NCBI GenBank assembly: GCA_025782395.1
Contig: JALGZD010000046.1
Location: 16,104-80,103 of the forward strand
Source: a bacterium
Lineage (GTDB): Bacteria; Joyebacterota; Joyebacteria; Joyebacterales; Joyebacteraceae
Length of the DNA: 64,000 nt
Direction: 5' to 3'
Positions 49,145 to 58,500 of this stretch are shown one piece after another. The first letter of the stretch is position 1, and each line of letters opens with the position of its first letter. Below the pieces are notes generated by a model that was given only the letters and a program-made list of their open reading frames with translations, was not told the DNA's origin and made no database searches. The translations under genes were made by a program, and so were the position numbers.

Positions 49145-50538
49145 TGTGCCTCTTCCCAGAAGATCACCCTGTTCTTGCCTTGCTTCTTCGCGTCATATAG
49201 GCAGATGCGATCGGCCTTGTCCATGAGTTCGCTCTTCGATCTTGCGTCAGTCGGATAGAGTGCGCCGCCGATGCTCACGGTCACTCGCCCGACTCCGTCG
49301 CATACGGCATCCGTCGAGCCGGTAACGAAGGCGTGTCGTGCCACGTTTCCCCTTATTCGCTCCGCGACCGTGTTGGCGGTCTCTCGAGTGACTCCAGGCA
49401 GAATCACCGCGAACTCCTCTCCCCCGTAGCGTGCTACAATGTCGACCTGGCGGGCACTCTCCGTGAGCACGTGCCCTACCTGACGCAGCACGCTGTCCCC
49501 AGCAGCATGACCGCACGAGTCGTTCACCAGCTTGAAATCATCGAGATCGATCATGAGGAGTGCCATTGCGTCGCCGCTACGCTTGGTCCGTTCCATCTCT
49601 CGGTTCAGTTGCTCATCGAAGTAGCGACGGTTGTGAATCTGTGCTGTCTGGTCCATGAAGATGAGTTCTTCTATCTCAAGCCTGCGCTTGATCAATCCTC
49701 CCGCGAACTCCCCCACAAACTCCACGAGAGCTGCGTCATCGTCCGAAAAGACATTGGCTTCACGGCTCCAGACCTCCAACGTTCCATAGACATATGCCTC
49801 TGCTGTCAGTGGAGCTACGATGATGGATCCGTAGGCTCCCTTGGGAACGTCGCGGGCAAAGCGCGCATCCTTCGACAGGTCGGCGACAACAAGGAGGCGC
49901 GCGGAGTCCTCGACATCTTGCTTCACGCGCTTCGGACAGAACTGTTCCTCCTCCGCCCACTGGGCTATCCCCTCAAGTTCGCTGAGCGTGTTCGCCTGTG
50001 AGTTCAGCAGATTGCTCGAGAGGAACAGAGCGATGCGATCGTAGCCGATCGTTTCCCTGAGAAGCTCGTAGAGGTAGCTGAAAGGTCCGGCCAGATCTAT
50101 CCGTCTGCTTGAGGCGGCGACAACGTCGAGGATTGTTCGGGGAACCGAGAGATGGAAGCGTCTCTCGAACTCCGTCCTGACTCGGGCTTCGAGAGGCTCG
50201 GCAACCTGTCGATGATCTGTCCTGCCGATCTGAGAAACCGGAACCGGCGTCTCGTCCTGTCCGCTTGCGCTCACGAGCAGCGAGAAAGTATCCAGGCTGA
50301 TGAGGTCGCGGTACTTGAGGTGAATGCGTCCATCCTTCTCAACTCGTTCGATGCGTCGCATGTACCCAAGCTCGCACAGGTGTTCCAGCAGGTTGACCAT
50401 GCCGGTCTCGAGCTCTCCGTGAAATCGACAATGGGTCAGAGCGTGACAGAGCTCGAGTCCCCTCGCATCCAGGCGGCTGACGGGGATAAGGTCGCGCACG
50501 AATTGAGTGTGGGAAAGCTGCCTTTTTCTGATAGTCAT
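49141..50538 (-). CDS. GAF-domain diguanylate cyclase with intact I-site
   Basis: Makes cyclic di-GMP. The 465-residue protein has an N-terminal alpha-helical part (about 1-130) and a GAF-like domain (about 145-290). The GGDEF domain has GGEEF at 372-376 and the inhibitory RQVD at 363-366, five residues before it, so feedback inhibition is likely. No membrane segment is present. The promoter's -10 TATAAT ends 10 bases before the ATG, leaving almost no leader and no ribosome site. Confidence 0.93.
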   Translation of the reverse strand: MTIRKRQLSHTQFVRDLIPVSRLDARGLELCHALTHCRFHGELETGMVNLLEHLCELGYMRRIERVEKDGRIHLKYRDLISLDTFSLLVSASGQDETPVPVSQIGRTDHRQVAEPLEARVRTEFERRFHLSVPRTILDVVAASSRRIDLAGPFSYLYELLRETIGYDRIALFLSSNLLNSQANTLSELEGIAQWAEEEQFCPKRVKQDVEDSARLLVVADLSKDARFARDVPKGAYGSIIVAPLTAEAYVYGTLEVWSREANVFSDDDAALVEFVGEFAGGLIKRRLEIEELIFMDQTAQIHNRRYFDEQLNREMERTKRSGDAMALLMIDLDDFKLVNDSCGHAAGDSVLRQVGHVLTESARQVDIVARYGGEEFAVILPGVTRETANTVAERIRGNVARHAFVTGSTDAVCDGVGRVTVSIGGALYPTDARSKSELMDKADRICLYDAKKQGKNRVIFWEEAQ

Positions 50539-50548
50539 GGTAAAAATA

Positions 50549-50577
50549 ATTATAGCTGATAGTCAAGAATGAGTCAA
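50549..50577 (-). promoter_or_regulatory. Strong sigma-70-type promoter of the diguanylate cyclase-yqeC operon
   Basis: TTGACT (50572-50577), a 17-bp spacer, perfect TATAAT (50549-50554). The start of transcription would be near 50542, about 4 bases before the ATG at 50538. Confidence 0.75.
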
Positions 50578-50658
50578 TCACGGTTACACTGACGAGTCGA
50601 AGCAGCGAATCTCCGGCAACCTGCCGGCAGACGGATGTTGCACACGCGACTGCCTGGG

Positions 50659-50675
50659 TTGGCACCGCGCTTGCA
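50659..50675 (+). promoter_or_regulatory. Near-perfect sigma-54 promoter of mltD
   Basis: TTGGCACCGCGCTTGCA matches YTGGCAC-N5-TTGCW at every fixed base, with correct -24/-12 spacing. Transcription would start near 50686, about 75 bases before the mltD ATG. No -35/-10 alternative stands out. The activator is not in the window. Confidence 0.7.
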
Positions 50676-50760
50676 CAACAGAATACGCTTGTTCATTCTG
50701 ATCTGGGCGTTCGACGATTTCACTTGCATGACTATGACCTCATCGGTATTGTGTCGCATC

Positions 50761-52332
50761 ATGAAACGATTGCTCTTGGCACTGGGTATCTGCACGCTTC
50801 TTGCCGCGACTGGCTGTTCGTCGCTCGGTGGTGTCGGCGCACGTGGCGGAGAGCCGGTTTTGTCGGGTCCCGAAGGAGAGCACGCTTGGGCCGACTCTCT
50901 TGCTGAGGCGGACGGGCTCTACAGGGGGGCACTGGCGCGCTACGTCGTTGATGATTGGCAGAGCGCTGGGGAGCTGCTGGACCGGACCGTCCGCAAGCTG
51001 GATGGGATTGACCCTGCAGGCGAATCGGAATTGGAGTCATCGCGCGCTTCCCTGAAGTCGCGAGCCGAGTACTTCCTTGCTGTGGTGGGCCTGAATGGGT
51101 ACGAACGAACTCGCGTTGTGACTGTTCCCCCTCCGCGCACTGCCGCCGTCGCCGTGGTTGAGGCGCCGACCCCGGCCGAAACGACGAGAGAGCCCGAATC
51201 CGTCGAACCTGAAATCTCTATCGTGGTCAACAGTCGCGTCGAGAAGTGGCTCGACTATTTCCAGGGTCGCGGGCACTCCGTGATGCAGAAGTGGCTGGCT
51301 CGCAGATCCACGTATCAGCCCATGGTGGAGGAGATCTTCACGGAGGTAGGCCTTCCGAAGGAGCTGTTCTACCTGGCCCTGATCGAAAGCGGTCTTAATC
51401 CTCGCGCGTATTCACGGGCTCACGCAGCGGGTATGTGGCAGTTCATTTCGAGTCGGGCGCGCATGAATGGCCTGAAGGTCAACTGGTGGCTTGATGAGAG
51501 GCGGGATCCTGAGAAGGCGACCCGGGCCGCCGCAGCTTATCTTGCAGAACTCCATGACATGTTCGGCTGCTGGGAACTTGCCCTCGCAGGGTACAACTCA
51601 GGAGAGGGGCGGGTCTCGAAAGCGCGACGCAGGAGGCCATCGTGCCCCGACTACTGGTGCCTCGATCTGCCCAGGGAGACGGAGAACTTCGTCCCGAAAT
51701 TCATGGCAGCTGTTCTGATAGGAAATGATCCTGAGGCCTACGGTTTTGCAGATAACTCAGAAAGCGCAGTGCTCGAGTACGACTCCATAGAGGTAACTGA
51801 GGCAACCGATCTGAGTCTCATTGCGGCATCGGCCGGTACTTCCGTCGAACGGATTCGGGAACTCAATCCTGCACTCCGGAGATGGTGCACACCGCCGTCC
51901 GCGGGCTCGACGACCGTAAGAGTCCCAGTGGGAACAGCCGATATCTGTGTTCTTGCTCTCGCCGATGTGCCGGAGAGCGAGCGCGTCACGTGGCAGCGTC
52001 ACCGCATCGCACGTGGTGAGACTCTCTCCGAGATCGCGAGGGGATATGGAACAAGCATCAGCGCCATAATGTCCGTGAACGACATCAGGAGTGCGCACCG
52101 GATCTATCCTGGCGACTACCTTATCATTCCCATCGGTCCCGACGGCGCCGTGCGCTCCGGTCACTACTCATCCAGCGAAGATAACTTTACCCATTACATG
52201 GTCAGACGTGGCGACACGATCTCTTCCATAGCGCGGCGTCACGGCAAGAGCACCGGGGAAATCCTCAGGTCCAACGGTCTGGGCTGGAACTCCAGAATAT
52301 ACCCAGGCGACAGGATCCGAATCCCGATGTAG
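50761..52332 (+). CDS. mltD: MltD-like lytic transglycosylase lipoprotein with two LysM repeats
   Basis: Cuts peptidoglycan between NAM and NAG in the periplasm. The lipobox LAATGC gives a lipoprotein with Cys19. The SLT domain (about 180-320) has catalytic Glu in FYLALIESGLNPRAYS, then AAGMWQFIS and ALAGYNSGEGRV. Two LysM modules follow at about 420-460 (RGETLSEIARGYGTS) and 475-522 (RRGDTISSIARRHGKS). The ATG at 50761 starts the signal peptide MKRLLLALG but has no clear ribosome site. It is transcribed alone. Confidence 0.92.
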   Translation: MKRLLLALGICTLLAATGCSSLGGVGARGGEPVLSGPEGEHAWADSLAEADGLYRGALARYVVDDWQSAGELLDRTVRKLDGIDPAGESELESSRASLKSRAEYFLAVVGLNGYERTRVVTVPPPRTAAVAVVEAPTPAETTREPESVEPEISIVVNSRVEKWLDYFQGRGHSVMQKWLARRSTYQPMVEEIFTEVGLPKELFYLALIESGLNPRAYSRAHAAGMWQFISSRARMNGLKVNWWLDERRDPEKATRAAAAYLAELHDMFGCWELALAGYNSGEGRVSKARRRRPSCPDYWCLDLPRETENFVPKFMAAVLIGNDPEAYGFADNSESAVLEYDSIEVTEATDLSLIAASAGTSVERIRELNPALRRWCTPPSAGSTTVRVPVGTADICVLALADVPESERVTWQRHRIARGETLSEIARGYGTSISAIMSVNDIRSAHRIYPGDYLIIPIGPDGAVRSGHYSSSEDNFTHYMVRRGDTISSIARRHGKSTGEILRSNGLGWNSRIYPGDRIRIPM

Positions 52333-52449
52333 CTCGATACAATGATGCGGCGCTCAAGCCCCGATGCGCTGAGACGGTCGACGACAGCCCACACACCACA
52401 TAGCACATGCACGAGACAACAGAGCCCACACACACTACATGCAGAAATA

Positions 52450-52479
52450 GAGGCTCCCAGGATCAGTCCTGGGAGCCTC
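52450..52479. terminator. Perfect bidirectional terminator between mltD and the Ig-like lipoprotein gene
   Basis: A perfect 13-bp stem (52450-52462 against 52467-52479) with a TCAG loop. It is followed by TTCGGTTCT on the plus strand and TATTTCTGC on the minus strand. It lies in a 208-base convergent gap that otherwise holds only CACA-rich low-complexity sequence. Confidence 0.8.
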
Positions 52480-52540
52480 TTCGGTTCTCGGATGGTGCGG
52501 TGTGATGCCTTCCCCGGTGCTGCTTCGTCGGTGATGCTTC

Positions 52541-53896
52541 CTATCGACTGATTTCGCGGACACGACCTCCCCGTCCGATGACAGCGATCCGGCCCTCGGC
52601 GATGTTGGGAATATCGGATACGATCGCCTCAATCATGGCATCACCGGACTCGAGCATCAACCACGGTGGCTCCCACGGGAGGCGCCAGGTAGTGTAGTCG
52701 ACCGCACCTATGGTCGCATCGATCCCGACAAGTGGGTTGTTCCGGTTGTCCCACTCAAGCCCGACAAAGAACTGCTTGTCTGCGAAATAGGAGTTGTTGG
52801 AGATATCGACCGCGTTGGGCAGTATCTTCTGAAGCCACTCCATCTCCGGATACTGGGAGCCCGTGTTCATCCCGTCATTGGCGGCAACGCCGGGCCTCGG
52901 CGTGGAGTCGGCAGTGGGGCGCCAGACCCAGATAGTGAATGGCTTGGTTGTCGGCGTCTCGGGATTCTGTGGATCCGTAATCCCGTCATTGCCGATGAAG
53001 AACCTGACTCCGATCACGTAATTCGCCCAAACGGGGGCCTGGAACATGACGGCTTCCATCATGCCCGCCTGTCCGGTGATGTAGTCCTCGAAGGAGATCG
53101 GCACCTCGACTTCCAACCAGCTGAGGGTGGTGTCCTTGCCTTCAGCACTCCAGAGTACGTCCACCGGCACTCCATTGACATTGCCGGCAGCATCATATGC
53201 CTCAACCATGTAGGTAATGAGTGATTCGGGAGCGGCAGTCGTGAGCGGAGGAGTGCTCAGGGTGACCCAGAACCTCATCGAGTCCGGCTCGCCCGGCTCC
53301 CCCGGGAATACGTAGCTCGAGTCAGGCAAGTACTCCTGCACGCCGTGGCGAGCCCGCGCTCCGGCAGCCAGTGTGTCGGTCCTGCCAACCAGACGAATCC
53401 TTGGGACGCCCGACAGCCAATACTGCGTCGAGTCGACCCAATCGGCATGGTTTATGGTCTCGAAGGCAATTGGCGGCGGTGTCATATCAAGCAGGATATC
53501 GATCTCAACGGGTTCGTCTGTCACATTGCCGTAGAGATCCGTCGTAATCGCCTTGAGGTTCTTCGATCCATCAGACTCGCCCAGATTGACACCCTCCACC
53601 GTGAAGCGGCCGAGTTCTCCATCATTCGGGACTGCAGGTGACGCCACAGCACTTCCCGCGTCGATGTCGTCAACGAGTACTCTGACTGTAGCTCCAACTT
53701 CAGCCCGTCCCCTGACGTTGATCAGAGAGCTGTTAATAGCAGTCCCGTCTGGGGGATTCGTGATCGTCGTTCCTGTCGGCGGTGTTGTGTCCGGCCCCAT
53801 GGGTTCGACGGAATCACATCCGATCCACAGGAACAGGCTCAGTCCCGCAAGAACCCCGAGGACCACAAACCACGCTCTTCTGCTCGATCCAAACAT
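52541..53896 (-). CDS. Putative lipoprotein with Ig-like domains, no known function
   Basis: A 451-residue exported protein. The lipobox ends LWIGC (Cys27), followed by MGPDTTPPTGTTITNPPDG and a bacterial Ig-like repeat (about 40-130; INVRGRAEVGATVRVLVDD). The second half (about 255-430) is a beta-rich region with many Trp residues, no match I recognise. It lies 3' of porV in the C25 peptidase cluster, possibly as an exported cargo or anchor. The cluster role is inference. Confidence 0.78.
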   Translation of the reverse strand: MFGSSRRAWFVVLGVLAGLSLFLWIGCDSVEPMGPDTTPPTGTTITNPPDGTAINSSLINVRGRAEVGATVRVLVDDIDAGSAVASPAVPNDGELGRFTVEGVNLGESDGSKNLKAITTDLYGNVTDEPVEIDILLDMTPPPIAFETINHADWVDSTQYWLSGVPRIRLVGRTDTLAAGARARHGVQEYLPDSSYVFPGEPGEPDSMRFWVTLSTPPLTTAAPESLITYMVEAYDAAGNVNGVPVDVLWSAEGKDTTLSWLEVEVPISFEDYITGQAGMMEAVMFQAPVWANYVIGVRFFIGNDGITDPQNPETPTTKPFTIWVWRPTADSTPRPGVAANDGMNTGSQYPEMEWLQKILPNAVDISNNSYFADKQFFVGLEWDNRNNPLVGIDATIGAVDYTTWRLPWEPPWLMLESGDAMIEAIVSDIPNIAEGRIAVIGRGGRVREISR

Positions 53897-53941
53897 CGAA
53901 GGATACTCCTTTCACGAGGGGCACGCCCGTCTTATCCCCCG

Positions 53942-53967
53942 GGTCGCCTCGCTCAGGCAAGGCGACC
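53942..53967 (-). terminator. Hairpin between porV and the lipoprotein gene
   Basis: An 8-bp perfect stem (53942-53949 against 53960-53967) with a 10-base loop, no T-run. It may be a weak terminator or an attenuator. Confidence 0.35.
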
Positions 53968-54009
53968 GCGAGGTTCAGTCCAGCGGGATCCGGAGCGATC
54001 GGGAATCAT

Positions 54010-54972
54010 CTAGAAGACATACGCTGCAGATACCCTGTGACTCGAATCCAGATACTCGTGCTTCCCGTACGCATAGTCTACCAAGAAACCACCGATCCCG
54101 ATGCCGGCGCCGGCCGTCAACTGTCCCATGGCCAGGCCGCCTCTCACGGCGACCAGATCGCGATACGAGAACTCCAGGCCGTAGTGCGTATCGAACGTCA
54201 CGTCACCGACGTGGTATTCGTCGGCCATCCATCTCTTCTCAAATCTGAAATCCGCATCGGCCGCGAGGACAACACGGCCATCCATCGATTCGATCTCCCT
54301 TACGTATGCGACCCCCACCTTGGCGGTCGGCATGATTCGCTCCCGTTCCTTCGTGTCCCAGACGAGGAATGTCGTCGTCACATCCTGTATGTTCGCTCCA
54401 AGTGTGAGACTGTTCAGCACCTCGTACCGGGCGCCCAGGTCAAATCCGAGACCGTAGCACGAATTGGGGCCGATCTGCTTACTGATGACCTTCAGATTGC
54501 CGCCGACATCCATCCTGTCAGAGACGGGGCGTGCGTACGACAGAAGCAACGCTGCTTCGGAATCGCTTTCCCACGTTATCCTCGTGGCATCGTAGTATAT
54601 CCGTCCGTTGCTCTCCTCGAAGTCGGTGAAAGGAATGTCATCGATCGAGAGTCTGACTACTGTGAACGCAAAGGCACTTTCGTTTTCCAAGGCGCGCACA
54701 TAGGCGCCCGTGTCGTAGTTCACGACATCACCGAACGTTTCCGAGTGCATGAGGTGCACGGCCTCACCAACGAGTCCGGCGAGCCCGGCCGGATTCCAGT
54801 ACCCCGCGGTTGCATCGTTCGCAACGGCGACGAAGGCGCTCCCCATGCCAAGCGCTCGGGCTCCGACTCCGTGCGTCAGGAATTCACCCGCGTACTTGTT
54901 GGCGGCCCCAGCCGATGACGCCGTCAGAAGCGCGGCGATCGTGAGCAGGGTCGCGGATCGTGTCACCGACAT
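54010..54972 (-). CDS. PorV-like outer-membrane beta-barrel protein
   Basis: A 320-residue protein with a signal peptide (MSVTRSATLLTIAALLTASS, cut near AGA-A). The opening ARALGMGSAFVAVANDATA and GYWNPAGLAG are the hallmarks of the PorV/PorQ/UPF0164 (OmpP1-like) barrel family, and it ends in an aromatic residue (AAYVF) as outer-membrane barrels do. In type IX secretion, PorV shuttles cargo to the attachment complex. The adjacent C25 peptidase with a sorting domain fits that. GGAGG precedes the ATG at 54972. Confidence 0.85.
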   Translation of the reverse strand: MSVTRSATLLTIAALLTASSAGAANKYAGEFLTHGVGARALGMGSAFVAVANDATAGYWNPAGLAGLVGEAVHLMHSETFGDVVNYDTGAYVRALENESAFAFTVVRLSIDDIPFTDFEESNGRIYYDATRITWESDSEAALLLSYARPVSDRMDVGGNLKVISKQIGPNSCYGLGFDLGARYEVLNSLTLGANIQDVTTTFLVWDTKERERIMPTAKVGVAYVREIESMDGRVVLAADADFRFEKRWMADEYHVGDVTFDTHYGLEFSYRDLVAVRGGLAMGQLTAGAGIGIGGFLVDYAYGKHEYLDSSHRVSAAYVF

Positions 54973-55055
54973 AAACCTCCACCCCAGCACACCAGACCGC
55001 CGGACTACTTGCGGTTCGGGATCCTCAGGGGAACGTCCAGACTCTCTTCGTTCCA

Positions 55056-55084
55056 CCATTAGCACGGGGTGCTCCCTTTGTAAA
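55056..55084 (-). promoter_or_regulatory. Possible promoter of porV
   Basis: TTTACA (55079-55084), a 17-bp spacer, TAATGG (55056-55061). It lies in the 215-base gap between the small ORF and porV. Confidence 0.35.
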
Positions 55085-55187
55085 GCGGAAAGAAACGCCA
55101 TCTTGCGGCGATCGCCGACGCCTTCGGTCGTCGTCGTTCATGCGGATGGCCCGGGATCTGTCTCCCGCAATCGTGCCGCAAGTTCGC

Positions 55188-55493
55188 CTACGGTCGTTCA
55201 GCGGCCAGTTCTCTGGTGACAATCTCAGCTTGCAGATCACGGTTCCGCTGCTCTACTCGGACGAGATTAACCTCCACCCTTTTCAGACGCTCGACGAGGC
55301 GCATAGCTTCATACAGATCGTCCTCATCTTCAGCCGTATAGGTCAGGTTCATCTCATGTCGTCTCAACCATCGCTCCAGAGCGAGACCGTGATCATGCAT
55401 AAAGCAAACAGTGGCCGTGGACAGACTCGCAAGGTGTTTGCGCGCCTCGCTGGATCTGACCTCGGCCACCGGTACTCTGAAAAGAATGTCCAA
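55188..55493 (-). CDS. Small protein of unknown function between the C25 peptidase and porV
   Basis: A 101-residue, highly charged, helical protein. I do not recognise a family. The second half (LYEAMRLVERLKRVEVNLVR, then EQRNRDLQAEIVTREL) looks like a coiled coil. It starts at a TTG with GGGAG 6 bases upstream, 15 bases after the peptidase gene, and has no signal peptide. The placement suggests cotranscription. It could be spurious; base composition at third positions would decide. Confidence 0.5.
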   Translation of the reverse strand: MDILFRVPVAEVRSSEARKHLASLSTATVCFMHDHGLALERWLRRHEMNLTYTAEDEDDLYEAMRLVERLKRVEVNLVRVEQRNRDLQAEIVTRELAAERP

Positions 55494-55508
55494 GAACGAC
55501 TCCCTGAT

Positions 55509-58500
55509 CTACCTGATCAGGATCATCTTGCGGGTCTCTTCGAACTCCCCAAGCGACAGTCTGTACAAGTATACGCCTGCCGCCACTTCTTCACCAAACT
55601 CATCCTTGCCGTCCCAGACGACGGCATGATCACCCAGATCGCGGTACTCATCCGACAGCACCCGAATCAGCCTGCCCTGGATGCCGTAGATCGCCAGCGT
55701 TGTGTGGCCGGGAGTTCCCATGGAGAACCTGATCGTGGTGGATGGCGAGAATGGATTGGGGCAATTCTGGTTGAGCCGTATCGCAGTTACGGGCGGCTCG
55801 TCATCATTTGGGAGGCCTGTGCCTGTGGAGCTGATTGTTGTGCTTACGCTTACGTCGTCGACGAAGAAGCCCTCCGCCACGTCGCTGTAGTCGCTGTCGA
55901 ACACGAACCGTATGCTGCACGTGTCACCAGGGGTTCCGATGAGCGGGTACGTGTACTGCAGCCAGTCGTTGCCGATCGATCCCAGCGTCTCCAGGGCACC
56001 CCCACTGCCGATGAAATCCAGAGTATCGCTCGGCTCCCCGTTGCTCATGAGCACCACATAGAGACCATCAGCACCGTATATGGTCACATCATACCAGCAC
56101 CAGAACGTGAGCTCCGTGCTCATGCCGAGAATGAACTCGGGCGAATCAAGCCGGCACTCCATATTGTTGCTGTAGCTCCAAAGGCCTTCTTGGCCGCAGT
56201 ACCAGCTCGCGACTCCCGAGCGTGCACGGTGTGAACCGAGGTGCCAGAGATCGACGGCTCCGCCGTGGGTCCAGCCCGATTCGCCATCCTCAAAATCGTG
56301 AGAAAAGCCCGTGATGCCGACAGCAATGATCAGTGTGTCCAGATGCGTTACACCGGCAGACGTCATCTCCACATAGAGCTCTGGAAAGCACGGAACCGGA
56401 CAGTCGGGTGATAGCTCAATCTCGAATACGGCTTGTGCCGACGCCGATGGGGGCATGGTTCCGGGGTATGCGGTCGCTTCAGTAACAGTAATGTCGGGAT
56501 CGAATGTCCACAGATGAAGATCGGGTGAAGGAGCCTCGGCAAGGCCATCGTTGACCACTTCCACCATCAGCACCACCGTCTCATCCGGTTCAGGCAGGCC
56601 GTCTCCATCGCCACCAAGCGCGTCGTCCGCTGAGTATGAGGCCACGCGCAGAACGGGGGCGCCGACGGTCAAGGGGACGACACCCAACCAGATCTCGCGA
56701 TAGCCCGTTGCCTGTATGACGACATCAAGGAGGGCAACGTGTCCGTTGGGACACCCGTCGGCTATCGAGAGCGAGTATGCCGGGGTTGCGTCGGCTTCTG
56801 CTCCACCAGGGATATCGCCGTACGCGGCCTGACCGTCCACGACCGTTACCCAGGGATCATCGGTCGAGATCGTGGCGGTTACGCTGCCCGCCTCGGTGGT
56901 CCCGTAGTTACGTACTGTGATGTTGACGAACACCGTTTCATTCGGGCCCGCCAGGCCGTCGCCGTTGCCTCCTGCGCTGTCATCGATCTCAAGCGCGATG
57001 GGGCGAAGGTATGCGCCCGCCAATCTGACGGGGATCAGCGCCTCATAAGGCAAATAATTCGGCGCCGTCACTGTCAGCATGATGTCGTCGGGTTGTGCCG
57101 TGTCCAAAGCGAAGGAAGCGACACCATCAGAAGCTGTCCTTGACCGCTCGTAGACATCGCTGCCATTGGAAATGCAGACGAGGGCGCCGTCGAGCGTGCC
57201 CTGCTGCGTCCAGACGACCACGTCGAACGTTGAACTCCCAACGACTACCGTGTCGGCATGCGCGACAGTCATCTGAGTGGGAGTGTCCGTCCAGATGGGC
57301 ATTTCGGGGTCGCCAAGGAGATTGATCTGGTACTGGTGCCACCGATACACATTCTCCGCCATTGAGAACGGTACGAAAGTGGCCTTCGCAGCTGCGAGCA
57401 CCTCTCCGGCGCTCTGGAGTTCCTCCTGAAAGAGCATGCCGTAGAATCCAGCCATGTATAGATCGGAATAGCCGTATCCTGGATTGCCTGGAGAGCCCCA
57501 CCCGTATCTGCTGTTGCCGATGAAGGCTACCGCACCACCGCCGGGGTTCTCAATGAAATGTTCTGCTATGCAGTCCTTGTCGAAGGCCGCCGGCCAGCAA
57601 CCGATCGAATAGACCACAGGCAACTCGATCCCGTTCGTGAGTGCTGACGCGTCCGCGGAGTCGAGATACCCCTCGCCACACCCGATCACCGTGTACCAGG
57701 CGTGCCCGCAATGAAGAAAGTGGCAGACCCCGCCGTTGAGAGCGTTGATGACACTCTGTCTGGTTTCGTTGCCCAGAGATTGATAGAGCTTGATGATGGG
57801 ATCGTATCTCGGCGGAACGGAGTCGTGGTCGATCATGTCAAGGCCGATCCCGGAATCCGTGTATGGGTCTGACCAAAGGATTTCCCCAGCCATCAGCATG
57901 TCCAGCTGGTACCCGGTTCCTGGAGTGTGCTCGTATGCCAGGAGCTTGACCACAAAAGCCTCGGCATCAGTCTGGCTCCCAACCGATGCCCGGCCGACAA
58001 AGACGTCGGCATAAAGATCCACGCCGTCCTCGATCTCGCCGAAGATGCCGTCGCCATCTGCATTCCACGAGCCGTCAAGGTCGGCGTAGTAGAGGTCACA
58101 CGGGATGTCGTTCTCGTCAGGCTGGTAGTCGGCCTCGCAGTCCATCGCGAAGGCCGTGCGAGCCGGAACCGTCGAGGTATCGCCACCGAGAAGGAACCAG
58201 ATCGCTCCCCACGTGTCGTGCGCATCAGCGATGAAAGCGCGGATACGCTCAGGTTCGTCACTGCCCGGATATATCGTATTGATCCAATCGGTCGTGATGA
58301 TCGCGGCTGGGATGCCTTTCCTCGTTTTCCACTCTGCAAGCGGCGCAAACGCGGGTTCGAAAACCGTGCTTGTGATGATCACATACTCGATGTCATTCGG
58401 GTCGAGAAAGGTGTCTCTGTCAAGCGGTTGGCGCGCAGCCGGAGCGAGGTCGTTCGGATTGTCTACGAGCGCCAGTGCGACGCTTGCGGAAGCCTCGCGG

